From the NCBI GenBank assembly GCA_903842345.1, contig CAIMLR010000039.1, forward strand, positions 1-64,000: a stretch of DNA of 64,000 bases, read 5' to 3'. Positions within the stretch are counted from its first letter, which is position 1. Every line of letters begins with the position of its first letter. The position numbers were made by a program, and so were the translations under genes. Positions 27,274 through 37,501 of this stretch are shown piece after piece. Under the pieces are notes generated by a model. That model made no database searches and had not been told where the DNA came from. It saw nothing but the letters and a program-made list of their open reading frames with translations. The DNA comes from an uncultured Myxococcales bacterium (GTDB taxonomy: Bacteria; Myxococcota_A; UBA9042).

Positions 27274-29223
27274 GTGACGAACTCGACTATCCATTGGCGA
27301 TTCTGGACATGCGGCGCGCTGCTCGTGCTCCTCGCGGCGTGCGGCACGCCAGCCAGCAGCGCCAGCAACGACGCAACGGCCAACAGCGACGCGAGCAGCG
27401 ACAGCGCGATCGGCGACGCGAGCAGCGGCGACGCCGACAAGAGCGACGCCGACGTGGGCCCGCCGAGCTTGTTGACCGCGCGCTCCCTCCGTTTTGACGA
27501 AGACCTGACCGCGGCATGGGGCAGCGACGCCGACGACGTGTGGTTTGTCGGCAAGGCCGGCCGCGTTCTGCACTGGAATGGCGCGACGCTGAGCCCGCGC
27601 GACGCCGGCACCCAGAAAGACCTCTTCAGCGTCTGGGGCAAGAGCGCCAACGAGGCGTACATCGTCGGCGACGGCGTGATCCTGCGCTGGGACGGCAAGA
27701 GCTGGAGCAACGAGGCACCCGACGGCACCGGCATCCTCCGCGGCGTCCACGTGCCCGCCGACGGCTCGACCGTGTTGACGTGTGGCGACGGCGGCGTCGT
27801 GCTCCGCCGGAGCAGCGCCGGCAAGTGGCAGAGCGAGGAGACCGCCAGCAAGCTCAACCTCCAGGCCATCTGGGCCAGCAGCGCCAGTCAGGTCTGGGCG
27901 GTCGGCGAACAGGGCCGCGCGCTGCGGCTCTCCGGCGGCGTCTGGGGCGAAACGGACATGCCCGGCGCGGCCAGTCGGACGGTGCGCGCAGTCGTCGGAA
28001 CCCTCGACGGCCGCATGTTTGCCTGCGGCGACGGCGGGTACCTCGCCGCGACGGACGACACCGCGACGTGGCAGCAGACCTTGGCCAACGATGGCGACAC
28101 CCCCCGCGACCTCCGAGGCTTGTGGGCGCGCAGCAGCACGGACGCGTGGGCGATCGGCAGCTCCGGCGCGCTGCTCCACTTCGTCGGCAAGAAATGGCAA
28201 GTGGATAGCATCGCCGGCACGTACATGAAGACCGCCAGCTTTTTCGGCCTGTTTGGCAGCAACGACAGCAACGGCCAACCGTTTGGCTTCGCCGTCGGCA
28301 TCGCGGGCGCTGGCCTGCAGTTCTCCGCCGGTCAGCCCGACAACGCCGACCCGCAGTTGCAGGACGACCGCTGGCTCGATTTTCGCGCGGAGACGGTCGC
28401 TGACCTGAAGACCGTGCAGGCCGACAGCGACGGCCGCCTCATCACGTGCGGAAGCAGCGGCGTCGCGCTCCTCGCCAAGGACAGCCAGGCGCCGTTCTAT
28501 GACCTCGCAGCGCCCGTCACCGGGGCGGACATCGTCGACTGCACGCTGCGCAACGGCGAAGCGTGGTTGGTCGGCCCGAGCGGCGCGATCCTGCACGCCA
28601 ACGTCCAGACGGCCGGCAGCGCCTGGAGCCTCGACAAGCCGGCCAACACCAAGAAGCTCAGCGGCATTGCGCGGCTGGGCAATGACCTGCTCGTGGTCGG
28701 CGATGGCGGCGTCGCGCTGCACAAGGTGGCCGACGGCGCGTGGCAGGCGGAGACGACGGGCGTGCAATTCAAACTGCGCAGCGTCGCGGCGACCGGGGAA
28801 GTCGCGTACGCGGTTGGCGAGTTGGGCACCGTGCTCAGGCGCGACGCGGCGGGCACGTGGACAAAGGAAACGACCGGCAACCTCGGCCAGTTCTCGCGCG
28901 TGACCGCGTGGGGCGACGGCGAAGCGGCGGCGGTGACGGAGGAAGGTACGCTGCTGGTGCGCACTGCCGGCGCGAGCGGCGCGTGGAAGCAGATGTCGGA
29001 GACGCCGGGCCAGCTGCTCTACGGCATCGCGCGGCGGACCGACGGACTGCTGCTCGCGGTTGGCTACGCCGGCACGCTTGTCACCGGCCAGCCTGGCGGA
29101 CCGTTCACCAACCATCCCAAAAACGTCCCGAATCTGCTCAGCAGCATCGCGTGCGGCGCGAACGGCTGTGTCGTCGTGGGTCAAAAAGGCGGCATCTTCC
29201 AGGTCGCGGAGGCGATTCCATGA
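27274..29223 (+). CDS. Beta-propeller surface lipoprotein
   Basis: A 649-residue lipoprotein starting at GTG, with lipobox LLAAC (Cys23) and an Asp/Ser/Ala linker. From about residue 70 the protein is built of repeats such as WGSDADDVWFVG, VWGKSANEAYIVG and LWARSSTDAWAIG, each followed by a G..L.(H/R).(N/D)GK phrase. These are propeller blades of the kind also seen in the gene upstream and in Ycf48/BNR-like proteins. No strong ribosome-binding site precedes the GTG. The last base pairs overlap the next gene (ATGA), so the two are translationally coupled and probably work together at the cell surface. Confidence 0.78.
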   Translation: MTNSTIHWRFWTCGALLVLLAACGTPASSASNDATANSDASSDSAIGDASSGDADKSDADVGPPSLLTARSLRFDEDLTAAWGSDADDVWFVGKAGRVLHWNGATLSPRDAGTQKDLFSVWGKSANEAYIVGDGVILRWDGKSWSNEAPDGTGILRGVHVPADGSTVLTCGDGGVVLRRSSAGKWQSEETASKLNLQAIWASSASQVWAVGEQGRALRLSGGVWGETDMPGAASRTVRAVVGTLDGRMFACGDGGYLAATDDTATWQQTLANDGDTPRDLRGLWARSSTDAWAIGSSGALLHFVGKKWQVDSIAGTYMKTASFFGLFGSNDSNGQPFGFAVGIAGAGLQFSAGQPDNADPQLQDDRWLDFRAETVADLKTVQADSDGRLITCGSSGVALLAKDSQAPFYDLAAPVTGADIVDCTLRNGEAWLVGPSGAILHANVQTAGSAWSLDKPANTKKLSGIARLGNDLLVVGDGGVALHKVADGAWQAETTGVQFKLRSVAATGEVAYAVGELGTVLRRDAAGTWTKETTGNLGQFSRVTAWGDGEAAAVTEEGTLLVRTAGASGAWKQMSETPGQLLYGIARRTDGLLLAVGYAGTLVTGQPGGPFTNHPKNVPNLLSSIACGANGCVVVGQKGGIFQVAEAIP

Positions 29224-31898
29224 ACGGCCGCACCCGCGCCCTCCCTTTGCGCATCTGCGCGCTCGCGCTCGCGGGTCTGAGCGCCTGTGGCCAGACAACC
29301 GCGGCCAAGACCGATGACGCTGCGACCGAAGATGGCGTTGTCGATGACGCCGTCGATGCCGCGGACGACGTCACGGCCGATACCGGCAGCGCCGACGCCA
29401 CGCCGACCAGCGACACCCATTCCAACGGCTTGTGGACGGCCATCGCGCTTCCCGGCGCCGCCAACGTCAGCTTGCACGGCGTCTGGTCAGACGGCAGCAC
29501 GCGCGTCGTCGCGGCCGGCACCAACGGCACCATCGTCACGTGGGATGGCCTTGGCTGGAAAGTCGCCACGTCCGGCAAGTTTGCCACGTTGAACGCCGTC
29601 GCGGGTTCACCCGGCGCTGGCTTGGCCTGCGCGGTCGGCATGGGCGGCACCGTCGTCCAGAGCGCCGGCAGCGACGGCACCCTCGGCGAAGTCTGGGCAC
29701 CGCCTGGCGGCTGCCTCGCCCCCGCGGATTGCGACGACGCCGACGTGTGCACCACCGACGTCTGCGATTCCGGCGTCTGCCAGCACAGCAGCTCCGGCGC
29801 ACCTGGCTGCTGCGGCGGCATCGTGTTCGCCGACAGCTTTGACAGCGGCATCGGCAAATGGACCGTCACCGACAACTACGCGGGCAATCCGGCGTACGGC
29901 GGCATCGTCTGGAAGTCCGCGGGCGTCTACGGCATCGACGGCATCCTGCGCGCGTCCAGCCCGCCTTCCGCCGCATACTTTGGCCGCACGGACGTCCCGT
30001 GCGCCGACGACGCCAGCAAGTCCTGCGCCACGTACGACAACGGCAAGACCGTCGGCTCCGTCATGACAAGCCAGGAATTCAGCATTCCCGCTGGCCAAAG
30101 CGCGACGCTGACATTCCAACTGTTCCTGGACGTGCAATCCGGCTTCTACGACACGCTGCAAATCAGCGTGATCCCCAGCAACGGCGGCAGCAAGAAGACC
30201 CTCGCCGACAAGCAGAGCGTCTGGCCCACCGGCAGCACCAACGGCAAGTTCGCGCCGCAGACGCTCGATATGACCGAGTACGTCGGCCAGAAGGTCAAGC
30301 TGGAAATCCGTTTTGAGACCTACAGCAGCTCCGACAACGGCGGCCAGGGCGTGTTCATCGACGACCTGTTGGTCAGCACGACGTGCCAGAGCGGCGCGGG
30401 GACGGGCAAGGGCCTGACTGACAAGACGCTGTTTGGCGCCTGGGCCTTCGCCGACAACGACGCGTACGCGGTGGGCGACGGCGGCGTCATCGCCCACTGG
30501 GACGGCCACGCGTGGGGCTTGCAGGCCGGCGCGACAACCGGAGAATTGGACGGCATGACCGGCGCTGACGGGATTGGCCTATTGGCAGTCGGCGATCAGG
30601 GCGTCATCGGCTCGGTCACGGCCACGGGCGTCGCGCCCACGACCGTCCCCAGCCCGAGTCATCTGTACGCGATCGCGATCGACGCCACGGGCAACGGCGC
30701 GTACACCGCGTGCGCAGTGGGCACAGGCGGCGCGACGTTGGACGGCAGCAGCGCGACGGGCTGGAAGCTCGGCCCCAGCGCGGGCGTCGACCTGACCGGC
30801 GTGACGGCCAACGGCAGCGGCGGCTGGATCGCCGTCTCGCCCGCGGGCAGCATTTACGAGCGCACCAAGACGGCCAAGACCTGGGCCAACGTCAGCTCCA
30901 ACGGCATCGGCATGCACGCCGTCACGCACACCGCGACGGGCCAGGTCATCGCGGTCGGCGATTACGGCTCGGTTTCCACGCGGGCGTCCGGTGCAAGCGG
31001 CTGGAACATGACGCTCGGAGACTGGACCTCGACCAACCTCTGGGGCGTCTACGCGATCAGCGACACGGACATCTGGGCCGTCGGCGAAGGCGGCACCGCC
31101 GGGCATTTCAAGGACGGCACGTGGACCGCAATGCCGACCGCCACACCCGCCAACCTCCGCGCCGTGTGGGCCGCCAGCCCGACGCTTGTCTACGCCGTCG
31201 GCCTCCAGGGCGCCATCGTCCGCTGGGACGGCAAGGCGTGGAAGAAGATGCTCAGTCCGTCGGTCAAGAACTGGTACGCGGTCTGGGGCAACGGCCCGGA
31301 CGACGTCTACGCCATCGGCGAAGGCGGCCAGGTCGCCCACTGGGATGGCCAGGACACGACCAAATGGACGTGGAAGGCCGTCGGTACGCACATCGACGGC
31401 AGCATGCGCGCGGTGTGGGGCCTCACGCCCGACGACGTGTGGGCCGTCGGCGAGCTTGGCCTCATCTACCACAACGACGGCACGGGCTGGACCCACACGC
31501 CGATCCCCGACTACAAAGCCGACGACACCGCCAAGCCGGTCAAGATCAAGCCCACCTTGTTGGCGATCTGGGGCGCGACCTGGGACAACGTCTGGGCCGT
31601 GGGCGAACCGGACAGCAAGGGCAAGGGCGTCCTCGTCCATTGGGATGGCAGCACGTGGGGCTACGATCCGAGCTTCGCCGACGAAGGCCGCACCGTGCGC
31701 GCGATGTGGGGCTGGAGCCAGGACAAGATCCTGATGGCCGGCACGCAAGGGATGGTGCTGCGCTTCGACGGCCAAGGCACTTTCAAAGAACTGCATCCCG
31801 ACACGATCGCGACGCTCTTTGGCATCACGGGTTACGGGAAAGACGCGCTTTTGGTAGGCGATATTGGTACAGTATTGCGCTGGACGCCTTTGGACTGA
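29220..31898 (+). CDS. Beta-propeller surface lipoprotein with inserted jelly-roll domain
   Basis: An 892-residue lipoprotein with lipobox LSAC (Cys23), an Asp/Ala linker, a short propeller part, a Cys-rich joint (CDDADVCTTDVCDSGVC) and an inserted domain (about 200-395). The inserted domain begins FADSFDSGIGKWT and ends GVFIDDLLVSTTC, typical of MAM/jelly-roll choice-of-anchor domains. The remaining 490 residues are propeller blades such as AVWGNGPDDVYAIGEGG and LTPDDVWAVGELG. The ATG overlaps the previous stop by 4 bases; the open frame continues far upstream, but the signal peptide fixes the start here. Function unknown. Confidence 0.8.
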   Translation: MNGRTRALPLRICALALAGLSACGQTTAAKTDDAATEDGVVDDAVDAADDVTADTGSADATPTSDTHSNGLWTAIALPGAANVSLHGVWSDGSTRVVAAGTNGTIVTWDGLGWKVATSGKFATLNAVAGSPGAGLACAVGMGGTVVQSAGSDGTLGEVWAPPGGCLAPADCDDADVCTTDVCDSGVCQHSSSGAPGCCGGIVFADSFDSGIGKWTVTDNYAGNPAYGGIVWKSAGVYGIDGILRASSPPSAAYFGRTDVPCADDASKSCATYDNGKTVGSVMTSQEFSIPAGQSATLTFQLFLDVQSGFYDTLQISVIPSNGGSKKTLADKQSVWPTGSTNGKFAPQTLDMTEYVGQKVKLEIRFETYSSSDNGGQGVFIDDLLVSTTCQSGAGTGKGLTDKTLFGAWAFADNDAYAVGDGGVIAHWDGHAWGLQAGATTGELDGMTGADGIGLLAVGDQGVIGSVTATGVAPTTVPSPSHLYAIAIDATGNGAYTACAVGTGGATLDGSSATGWKLGPSAGVDLTGVTANGSGGWIAVSPAGSIYERTKTAKTWANVSSNGIGMHAVTHTATGQVIAVGDYGSVSTRASGASGWNMTLGDWTSTNLWGVYAISDTDIWAVGEGGTAGHFKDGTWTAMPTATPANLRAVWAASPTLVYAVGLQGAIVRWDGKAWKKMLSPSVKNWYAVWGNGPDDVYAIGEGGQVAHWDGQDTTKWTWKAVGTHIDGSMRAVWGLTPDDVWAVGELGLIYHNDGTGWTHTPIPDYKADDTAKPVKIKPTLLAIWGATWDNVWAVGEPDSKGKGVLVHWDGSTWGYDPSFADEGRTVRAMWGWSQDKILMAGTQGMVLRFDGQGTFKELHPDTIATLFGITGYGKDALLVGDIGTVLRWTPLD

Positions 31899-31954
31899 CA
31901 AGTTCTGGGGCGCGCGTGGGTGGGAACGCAACGGTTTCAATTGGGTAGGTCACG

Positions 31955-34069
31955 ATGAACACGAAGAAAGCTTCAGTGGCAACGCTGCTGGCCATGCTGG
32001 TCCTCGGGGCGCTGGCTGGCTGCAGCGACAACACGACCAGCGGCTCGATCTACTTTGCGGATGCGAAGGGCGACGGCATCAATTTCAACCTGAAGGATGG
32101 CAAAGGCGACGGCTTGGCCACCGACGCCAGCGACGACGCCACTGCGACGGAAGACGACGCAGCGAGCACCGACGACATCTCCAACCTGCCCGGCTTCCTG
32201 TACTTTGACCTCGGCGTCGCTGCCGGCAAGCCGCCCAAGGGCGATGACGGCCTGCCCTGCTTTGACCAGTGCCAGGTCGCGGTGACGCAGAACAGCTCGC
32301 GGGCCATTGGCGCGCTGCTGCTGGCCGACAAGAAGTTCCCGATGGCCAACGCCATGGTCAAGTTTGAGATCAAGGATCCGACCCTGACCGACGCGACGAT
32401 CCTGAGCGGCACCGTGCCGACCGATCAGGACGGTCGCGCGACGACCTCCGTGAAAGCCGGCATGCAGACGGGCTTCTTCACCGTTGTCGTGTCCGTCGTC
32501 GATCACGCTGAGATCACGCCGATCGAGTACACCGTGTCCGCGCAGAGCAAGGTCAAGGGCCCGCCGACGATCACGTTGCACTACCAAGGCGCGACTTCGC
32601 TCTCGGCGTTTGGCGATCTGAATGTGCGCCTCATCAAGCAGGTGGCGGGCGAGCCCGCGTGCAAGAACCTGGACCTCTTTGACAAGGACAACCTCCCGCC
32701 GGCAGTTTCCACGAGCCCGAACCTCAAGTTCGACAAAGCCTGGTCGGTCTCCAGCGCGTACGTCGGCACGCTGCCCGCGGACGGTTCGTCCGTCGCCTAC
32801 ACGGTCGTCGCGCTCGGCTGGAAGCTCGGCACCGGCTCCTTGAGCGGCAATCCGTCGATCGGCGGCTGCGCGGACACGGGCTTCACCGTCCACCTGAACA
32901 AGTCGACAAAGGGCATTGAAGGCGATGCCGTCCTCGTGAACGTGCGCGACCTGCCGCTGCGCCTCAAGGGCGTCTACGACATGACGACGTTCATCGACCT
33001 GCTGACGCTCCTGCCGCCGACGGTGGAGAAGTTCGTCAAGATCGTGCTGAACATCGTCTCCGATCCGGTGGCGGGCTTGCTCGCGACCATCTGCCAGCTG
33101 ACCAACGGCAGCCTCCAGGACATCTGCGCAGCGATCTTTGCCGATCCGACCAACCCCGATCCCGATCAGGTCACCGGCGTGGGCGGCATCATCGTCACGT
33201 TCCTGAAGAACATCATCTACGCGCTTTTGCCGCCGCAAGTCCTGCAAGTCATCACGACGACCAAGGACCTGAAGTCCATCCTTGAGAACTTCACCGTCAA
33301 CGGCACGATCGAAATCAACGCGGAGCCGGACTCCACGGGCTTCCTCTCCGCGACGTACACCAAGCAGACGTGGGCCTCGATCACCTACAAGTGGTCGCTC
33401 GGCCAGAGCTGCCCGGCGACCGACCCGAATTGCGGCAAGAAGACCATCAACTTTGACCAGTTCCAGCCCGACGCGGTGACCGGCTCGTTTGACCTCTGGC
33501 GCAACTTCCTGCCCAACTCGCAGGTGCCCGACGGGACGATCAAGTTTGGCAAGCACGCGCTGAACGTGAAGTGGGGCGCGCTGATCAACTTCATCATCGA
33601 GAAGCAGTTGCTGCCGCTCGTCACCTACGATCCCAAGGATCCGACGGCGCCGACGATCGACAGCTACGAGAAGCTGCTGAAGTACCTGCTCGGCGGCAGC
33701 AAGAAGTGCCTCATCAAGGACACCTGCTGCGCGGACTTCGTCGCCGGCATCACGTCGCAAACCGGCCTCGCCAGCTCGCTCCTCACCGGCGCGTGCAACG
33801 CCGCCACGACGCTTGGCTCGTCGTTCCTCGAAGGCTACTTGAACAGCCTGGACGGCGTCAGTGGCAATCCGGCGACCGGCCAGGGCCTCGTGCTCGGCAC
33901 GGACAAGTGCCCGATTCTCGACCCGAACGGCGACAACATCGTCGACGACCTCGGCTCGCCGGACACGACCTCGACGCTCAATCAGTGCCAGTGGGACATG
34001 ACGTTGGGCATCGGCGGCGGCACGCCCAAGGCGATCTCCGCGCGCTTCTTCGCGATTCGCCAGCCGTAG
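31955..34069 (+). CDS. Lipoprotein with invasin-like Ig domain
   Basis: A 704-residue lipoprotein with lipobox LAGC (Cys23) and an Asp/Ala-rich linker to about residue 75. Residues about 105-195 have the pattern of a Big_1/invasin-like Ig domain: MANAMVKFEI, then TVPTDQDGRATTSVKAG, then GFFTVVVSV. The larger C-terminal part (about 200-704) is not recognised; it has scattered Cys, including a CCADF stretch, and several hydrophobic stretches such as ILNIVSDPVAGLLATIC. It is the last of the five-lipoprotein run and converges on folE with a 50-base gap. Confidence 0.75.
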   Translation: MNTKKASVATLLAMLVLGALAGCSDNTTSGSIYFADAKGDGINFNLKDGKGDGLATDASDDATATEDDAASTDDISNLPGFLYFDLGVAAGKPPKGDDGLPCFDQCQVAVTQNSSRAIGALLLADKKFPMANAMVKFEIKDPTLTDATILSGTVPTDQDGRATTSVKAGMQTGFFTVVVSVVDHAEITPIEYTVSAQSKVKGPPTITLHYQGATSLSAFGDLNVRLIKQVAGEPACKNLDLFDKDNLPPAVSTSPNLKFDKAWSVSSAYVGTLPADGSSVAYTVVALGWKLGTGSLSGNPSIGGCADTGFTVHLNKSTKGIEGDAVLVNVRDLPLRLKGVYDMTTFIDLLTLLPPTVEKFVKIVLNIVSDPVAGLLATICQLTNGSLQDICAAIFADPTNPDPDQVTGVGGIIVTFLKNIIYALLPPQVLQVITTTKDLKSILENFTVNGTIEINAEPDSTGFLSATYTKQTWASITYKWSLGQSCPATDPNCGKKTINFDQFQPDAVTGSFDLWRNFLPNSQVPDGTIKFGKHALNVKWGALINFIIEKQLLPLVTYDPKDPTAPTIDSYEKLLKYLLGGSKKCLIKDTCCADFVAGITSQTGLASSLLTGACNAATTLGSSFLEGYLNSLDGVSGNPATGQGLVLGTDKCPILDPNGDNIVDDLGSPDTTSTLNQCQWDMTLGIGGGTPKAISARFFAIRQP

Positions 34070-34119
34070 CGGCCCGATGGCCTCAGCCAAGGACGTTCAG
34101 GCAACTGCGGAACGCGGGC

Positions 34120-34674
34120 TCAGAGGTTCGAGCCGTTGCGCAGCAGCTTCAACAGTTCTGACCGCGTCGCGTAGTTGTCGCGGAACTGGCCCTTCATCGC
34201 GCTGGTAATCGTCACTGCGTTGGGCTTGCGCACGCCGCGCATCACCATGCACATGTGCTTGGCCTCGATCACGACGGCCACGCCCAGCGGATCCAGGCCT
34301 TCCTGCAGCGCCTCCGCGATCTGCGTCGTCATGCGCTCCTGCACCTGCAGGCGCCGCGCGAACGTGTCCACGATGCGCGCGAGCTTGGACAAGCCCACGA
34401 CCTTGCCGCGCGGCAGGTAGGCGACGTGCGCCTTGCCCATGAACGGCAGCATGTGGTGCTCGCACAGGCTGGAGAAGTCGATGTCCCGGACCAGCACCAT
34501 CTCGTCGTTGTCGACGTTGAACAGCGCGGAGCGCAGGATCGCCAGCGGATCCTCGGCGTACCCACTCGTCAAGTCGCGCAGGGCCTTGGCCACACGCTGC
34601 GGCGTCTTGACCAGGCCTTCGCGCTCGGGATCTTCGCCCAGATCCACCAGAATTTTGCGTACGAGATCTTCCAC
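34120..34674 (-). CDS. folE: GTP cyclohydrolase I FolE
   Basis: FolE converts GTP to 7,8-dihydroneopterin triphosphate, the first step of folate (and biopterin/queuosine-type) synthesis. The 184-residue length is normal. The zinc ligands are Cys71 and His74 (LCEHHMLPF) and Cys142 (HMCMVMRG). The start region [20 protein letters not shown] is a family signature. It lies 33 bases downstream of moxR and is probably the last gene of the ferredoxin-TPR-MoxR operon. The folate gene folP is 15 kb away. Confidence 0.95.
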   Translation of the reverse strand: MEDLVRKILVDLGEDPEREGLVKTPQRVAKALRDLTSGYAEDPLAILRSALFNVDNDEMVLVRDIDFSSLCEHHMLPFMGKAHVAYLPRGKVVGLSKLARIVDTFARRLQVQERMTTQIAEALQEGLDPLGVAVVIEAKHMCMVMRGVRKPNAVTITSAMKGQFRDNYATRSELLKLLRNGSNL

Positions 34675-34707
34675 GATGTCCTCTCGCTCCAGGATTGGCC
34701 GATCACG

Positions 34708-35652
34708 CTAGACCGGAGGCACCACGGATTCGATGATTTGATGCAAAAGCGCTGCGATCGTCTCACGTTCGCTCGCGGACCCGGTCATGCCGGTCGGAAT
34801 CACCCGGTGGCCAGCGACCGGCACGAAGAGTTGCCGCACGTCGTCCGGCGTCACAAACGTCCGCCCAGAGACCAGGGCGCGCGCTTGCACCGCGCGGTAA
34901 AAGCCGATTGCGGCGCGCGTGGACAGGCCCAGCTCGAAAGAACTGTGCGAACGCGTCGCTTGGGTCAACGCGTGCAGGTAGGCCAGCACTTCATCGCTCA
35001 CGTGGACCTGTTCAGCCGCCGCGCACAGCGCCGCGACGTCACCCGGACCGCACACCGCGGGCGGCATCGTCTCCGGCGCGCCGTGCTGCCGAATCAGCGC
35101 CATTTCCTGCGCGCTTTCCAGATAGCCCACCGACGTCCGCACCAGGAAGCGGTCCAACTGCGACTCCGGCAGCGGATAGGTGCCGTGAAACTCGCGGGGA
35201 TTCTGCGTCGCCAGCACGATGAACGGCTGCGGCAGGGCGTGCGTCACGCCGTCGACGGTCACACGGCCCTCGGCCATCGACTCCAGCAGCGCCGATTGTG
35301 TGCGCGGCGTCGTGCGATTGATTTCGTCCGCCAGGAGCACGTTGGCAAAGACCGGCCCGGGCTTGAACTCGAAGCGGCCAGTCTTCTGGTCATAGATCGA
35401 GATGCCGACGATGTCTGCGGGCAAAAGATCGCTGGCGAACTGAATCCGCTGCCAGGAAAGGCCGAGCACGTGCGCGAACGTGCGCGCGAGCGTCGTCTTG
35501 CCCACGCCGGGGACGTCTTCAAACAGCACGTGACCGCGCGCGAGGATCGCCACCATCACAAGCTCGACGATCTCCGTCTTGCCGACGAACGCCTGCTCGA
35601 CTCCGGCGATGATGCGGCGGCAGAGAATTTCCGGCGAAACAGCTTCCGTCAT
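34708..35652 (-). CDS. MoxR family AAA+ ATPase
   Basis: A 314-residue MoxR-type AAA+ protein. Walker A is EDVPGVGKTTLAR, Walker B is VLLADEINRT, sensor 1 lies in VLATQNP, and the stretch GTYPLPESQLDRF is diagnostic of the family. MoxR proteins act as chaperones for metal-centre insertion or complex assembly, usually beside DUF58 and von Willebrand A-domain genes. None of those partners is here; instead the ATG overlaps the stop of a TPR protein by 4 bases. The in-frame extension upstream of 35652 was rejected because of that coupling. Confidence 0.9.
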   Translation of the reverse strand: MTEAVSPEILCRRIIAGVEQAFVGKTEIVELVMVAILARGHVLFEDVPGVGKTTLARTFAHVLGLSWQRIQFASDLLPADIVGISIYDQKTGRFEFKPGPVFANVLLADEINRTTPRTQSALLESMAEGRVTVDGVTHALPQPFIVLATQNPREFHGTYPLPESQLDRFLVRTSVGYLESAQEMALIRQHGAPETMPPAVCGPGDVAALCAAAEQVHVSDEVLAYLHALTQATRSHSSFELGLSTRAAIGFYRAVQARALVSGRTFVTPDDVRQLFVPVAGHRVIPTGMTGSASERETIAALLHQIIESVVPPV

Positions 35653-36908
35653 GGATGTCCTGGGGCCGGAATCGCCGGCGTCGGTGCGGTGCGGCAACGC
35701 GCCACGGCAGCGCGCACGGCATCTTCCACAGTGTTGGCCGCTGCGGTCAATTCCGCCGGCGTCGTCTTGATCGCCGATTTTTCCGCCGCAGTCAGCAGTT
35801 CCCGCTCCAACCCCGCGCTATTGCGGTCATGTCGGCACACGCGCTGGGTCATGACCGCGGCGATGATCGCCCGCAATTGCAGCGCATCCAGCTCCGGCAT
35901 CGCGACGGTGTCCTGCACGCGCGCCTGCACGAGCGCCCGCGCTTGCCCAGCCGCCTGCACGGCGCGATCCGGCCAGCCGGCGTCCAGCGCGACCTCGGCC
36001 AGATTGCGGTACAGCACGGGACGCCGTGGCTGCAGGCTGATCGCCGTATCCAGCGCCGCGATCGCGCCCTCTGAATTGCCGTTCTTGTGCTTGGCCGCCG
36101 CCAGCTGATTCCAGAGCGACGCATCGCCGGGCAGCGTCGCCACCAGCTTCTGCAGGAGCTTGAGCGCTTTGTCCGTCGCGCCCTGCTCCAGCCAAACGCT
36201 GGCCAGCTCACTTTGGCCGTCGCGACTGTCCGGTACGATCTCCAGCGCCACTTTTAGCGACGCTTCAGCTTCTGCGAGATCGCCGCTCATGGCGTGCACT
36301 TGACCGAGCACCAGCCAGGCATCGGCGTTGCGCGGCGCCAACTCCGTCACATGCTTGGCCAAATCGAGCGCGGTGGGCAGTCGACCGCGCGCCAGCATCG
36401 TCCGGGCCGCCATCACCAGCAGCCGCGGCTCGTCCGGGGTCAGTTTGAGTGCAGCATACGCCACGCGCGACGCATGCTCCGGATCGCCGCGGCCCAGCAG
36501 CAGCTCGGCCATCCGCACCGCCGCGAAGACGTCGTCGGGCTTGAGGGTCAACCGCCGCGCATAGGTCGCGATCGCCTCGTCGATCCGACCGAGACCATCG
36601 TAGGCCCGCGCCACAAGCGCGGCCGCCTCCGCATCGTTGACGTTCGCCGCCAGCCGCGGCTTGAGCAGCGCGAGCGCCTCCGCATGGTGGCCGCGCAGGA
36701 TCTGCGTCTCCGCCAGCTCCAGCAGCGCCCGGTCGTCGCCGCGATCCGCCAGGGCCTTGAACTCCAACTCCGCGTCCGCCAGACGGCCTTCCTCGCGCAG
36801 GTGCTGGGCGTGCTCCATCGGCGTCAGCGGCTTGGCCACTTGCGGCGCACTGCATTGGCACAGGCCAAGCGCAGACAGGAGGCAAAGCGCGGCGAAGTGG
36901 CGGTTCAC
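35649..36908 (-). CDS. TPR-repeat protein, probable lipoprotein
   Basis: A 419-residue protein with an N-terminal hydrophobic segment ending LGLCQCS; the Cys residues could be a non-standard lipobox, so lipidation is uncertain. Residues about 35-330 are a chain of tetratricopeptide repeats with phrases such as [29 protein letters not shown] and [17 protein letters not shown] superhelices bind partner proteins. GTG start; it overlaps the ferredoxin stop (GTGA) upstream and the moxR start downstream, so all three are translationally coupled. The TPR protein may be the client or scaffold for the MoxR ATPase. Confidence 0.8.
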   Translation of the reverse strand: MNRHFAALCLLSALGLCQCSAPQVAKPLTPMEHAQHLREEGRLADAELEFKALADRGDDRALLELAETQILRGHHAEALALLKPRLAANVNDAEAAALVARAYDGLGRIDEAIATYARRLTLKPDDVFAAVRMAELLLGRGDPEHASRVAYAALKLTPDEPRLLVMAARTMLARGRLPTALDLAKHVTELAPRNADAWLVLGQVHAMSGDLAEAEASLKVALEIVPDSRDGQSELASVWLEQGATDKALKLLQKLVATLPGDASLWNQLAAAKHKNGNSEGAIAALDTAISLQPRRPVLYRNLAEVALDAGWPDRAVQAAGQARALVQARVQDTVAMPELDALQLRAIIAAVMTQRVCRHDRNSAGLERELLTAAEKSAIKTTPAELTAAANTVEDAVRAAVARCRTAPTPAIPAPGHP

Positions 36909-37282
36909 GGCTTTTCGTCCCAGCGCAGGCGATTGGCCCGCACCTGTTCGGTCGTCGGCCGATGCTTGGGCTGCAGACGGCCTTCGGCGTCGCGATGCGG
37001 CGATGCAACGCGGAACAGCTTGGGCGTGTCCTGCGTCGTCGCGTTCAGCGACAAGTCGCCCGCGAACATGTCCGGCAGCTCGCGATCCTCAAAGATCGCC
37101 TGCCACGGACACTCGGGCTCGCACGCGCCGCAGTTGATGCATTCGGTCGGATGGATGTAGAGCATGTTCGGCCGTTCGGGCGACACGGCGTCCTTGGGCT
37201 CGTAGATGCACTCGACCGGACACACTTCCACGCAGCCCTGATCCAGGCAGTCAACACAGAGGCGCGTAATCACATAGGCCAT
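36905..37282 (-). CDS. Seven-iron-type ferredoxin (FdxA-like)
   Basis: A 125-residue ferredoxin with Cys9-x2-Cys12-x4-Cys17-x3-Cys21 plus Cys25, and Cys48-x2-Cys51-x2-Cys54-x3-Cys58. The spacing and the phrases [11 protein letters not shown] and [17 protein letters not shown] match Azotobacter ferredoxin I/FdxA proteins with one [3Fe-4S] and one [4Fe-4S] cluster. The C-terminal tail (from about 70) has no Cys. Electron partner unknown. First gene of the operon ferredoxin-TPR-MoxR-folE. Confidence 0.88.
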   Translation of the reverse strand: MAYVITRLCVDCLDQGCVEVCPVECIYEPKDAVSPERPNMLYIHPTECINCGACEPECPWQAIFEDRELPDMFAGDLSLNATTQDTPKLFRVASPHRDAEGRLQPKHRPTTEQVRANRLRWDEKP

Positions 37283-37501
37283 GCAGTTCCCTCAAAATCG
37301 TCAGTTGGCGGCTGCACGTCCGCTCACGGTGATGGTACACTCGTTCGCCGACGCCCGCATGCCATCTGCGTGGAAAGATGGTGCGCGAGGCGCATTGAAT
37401 ACGCGTTCTTGTTGTGCGTTGTCCATGGTGTCAGGTGCGAAATTCCTGACCGCCGGCTGCAAGCCGCCTGACTTGCCTGGCACCAATTGGAGGAAGAAGA
37501 C

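Noticed and set aside
34124-34133. GGTTCGAGCC resembling a tRNA T-arm
   Set aside because: It lies in the folE 3' end, and no acceptor or anticodon arm can be built around it.
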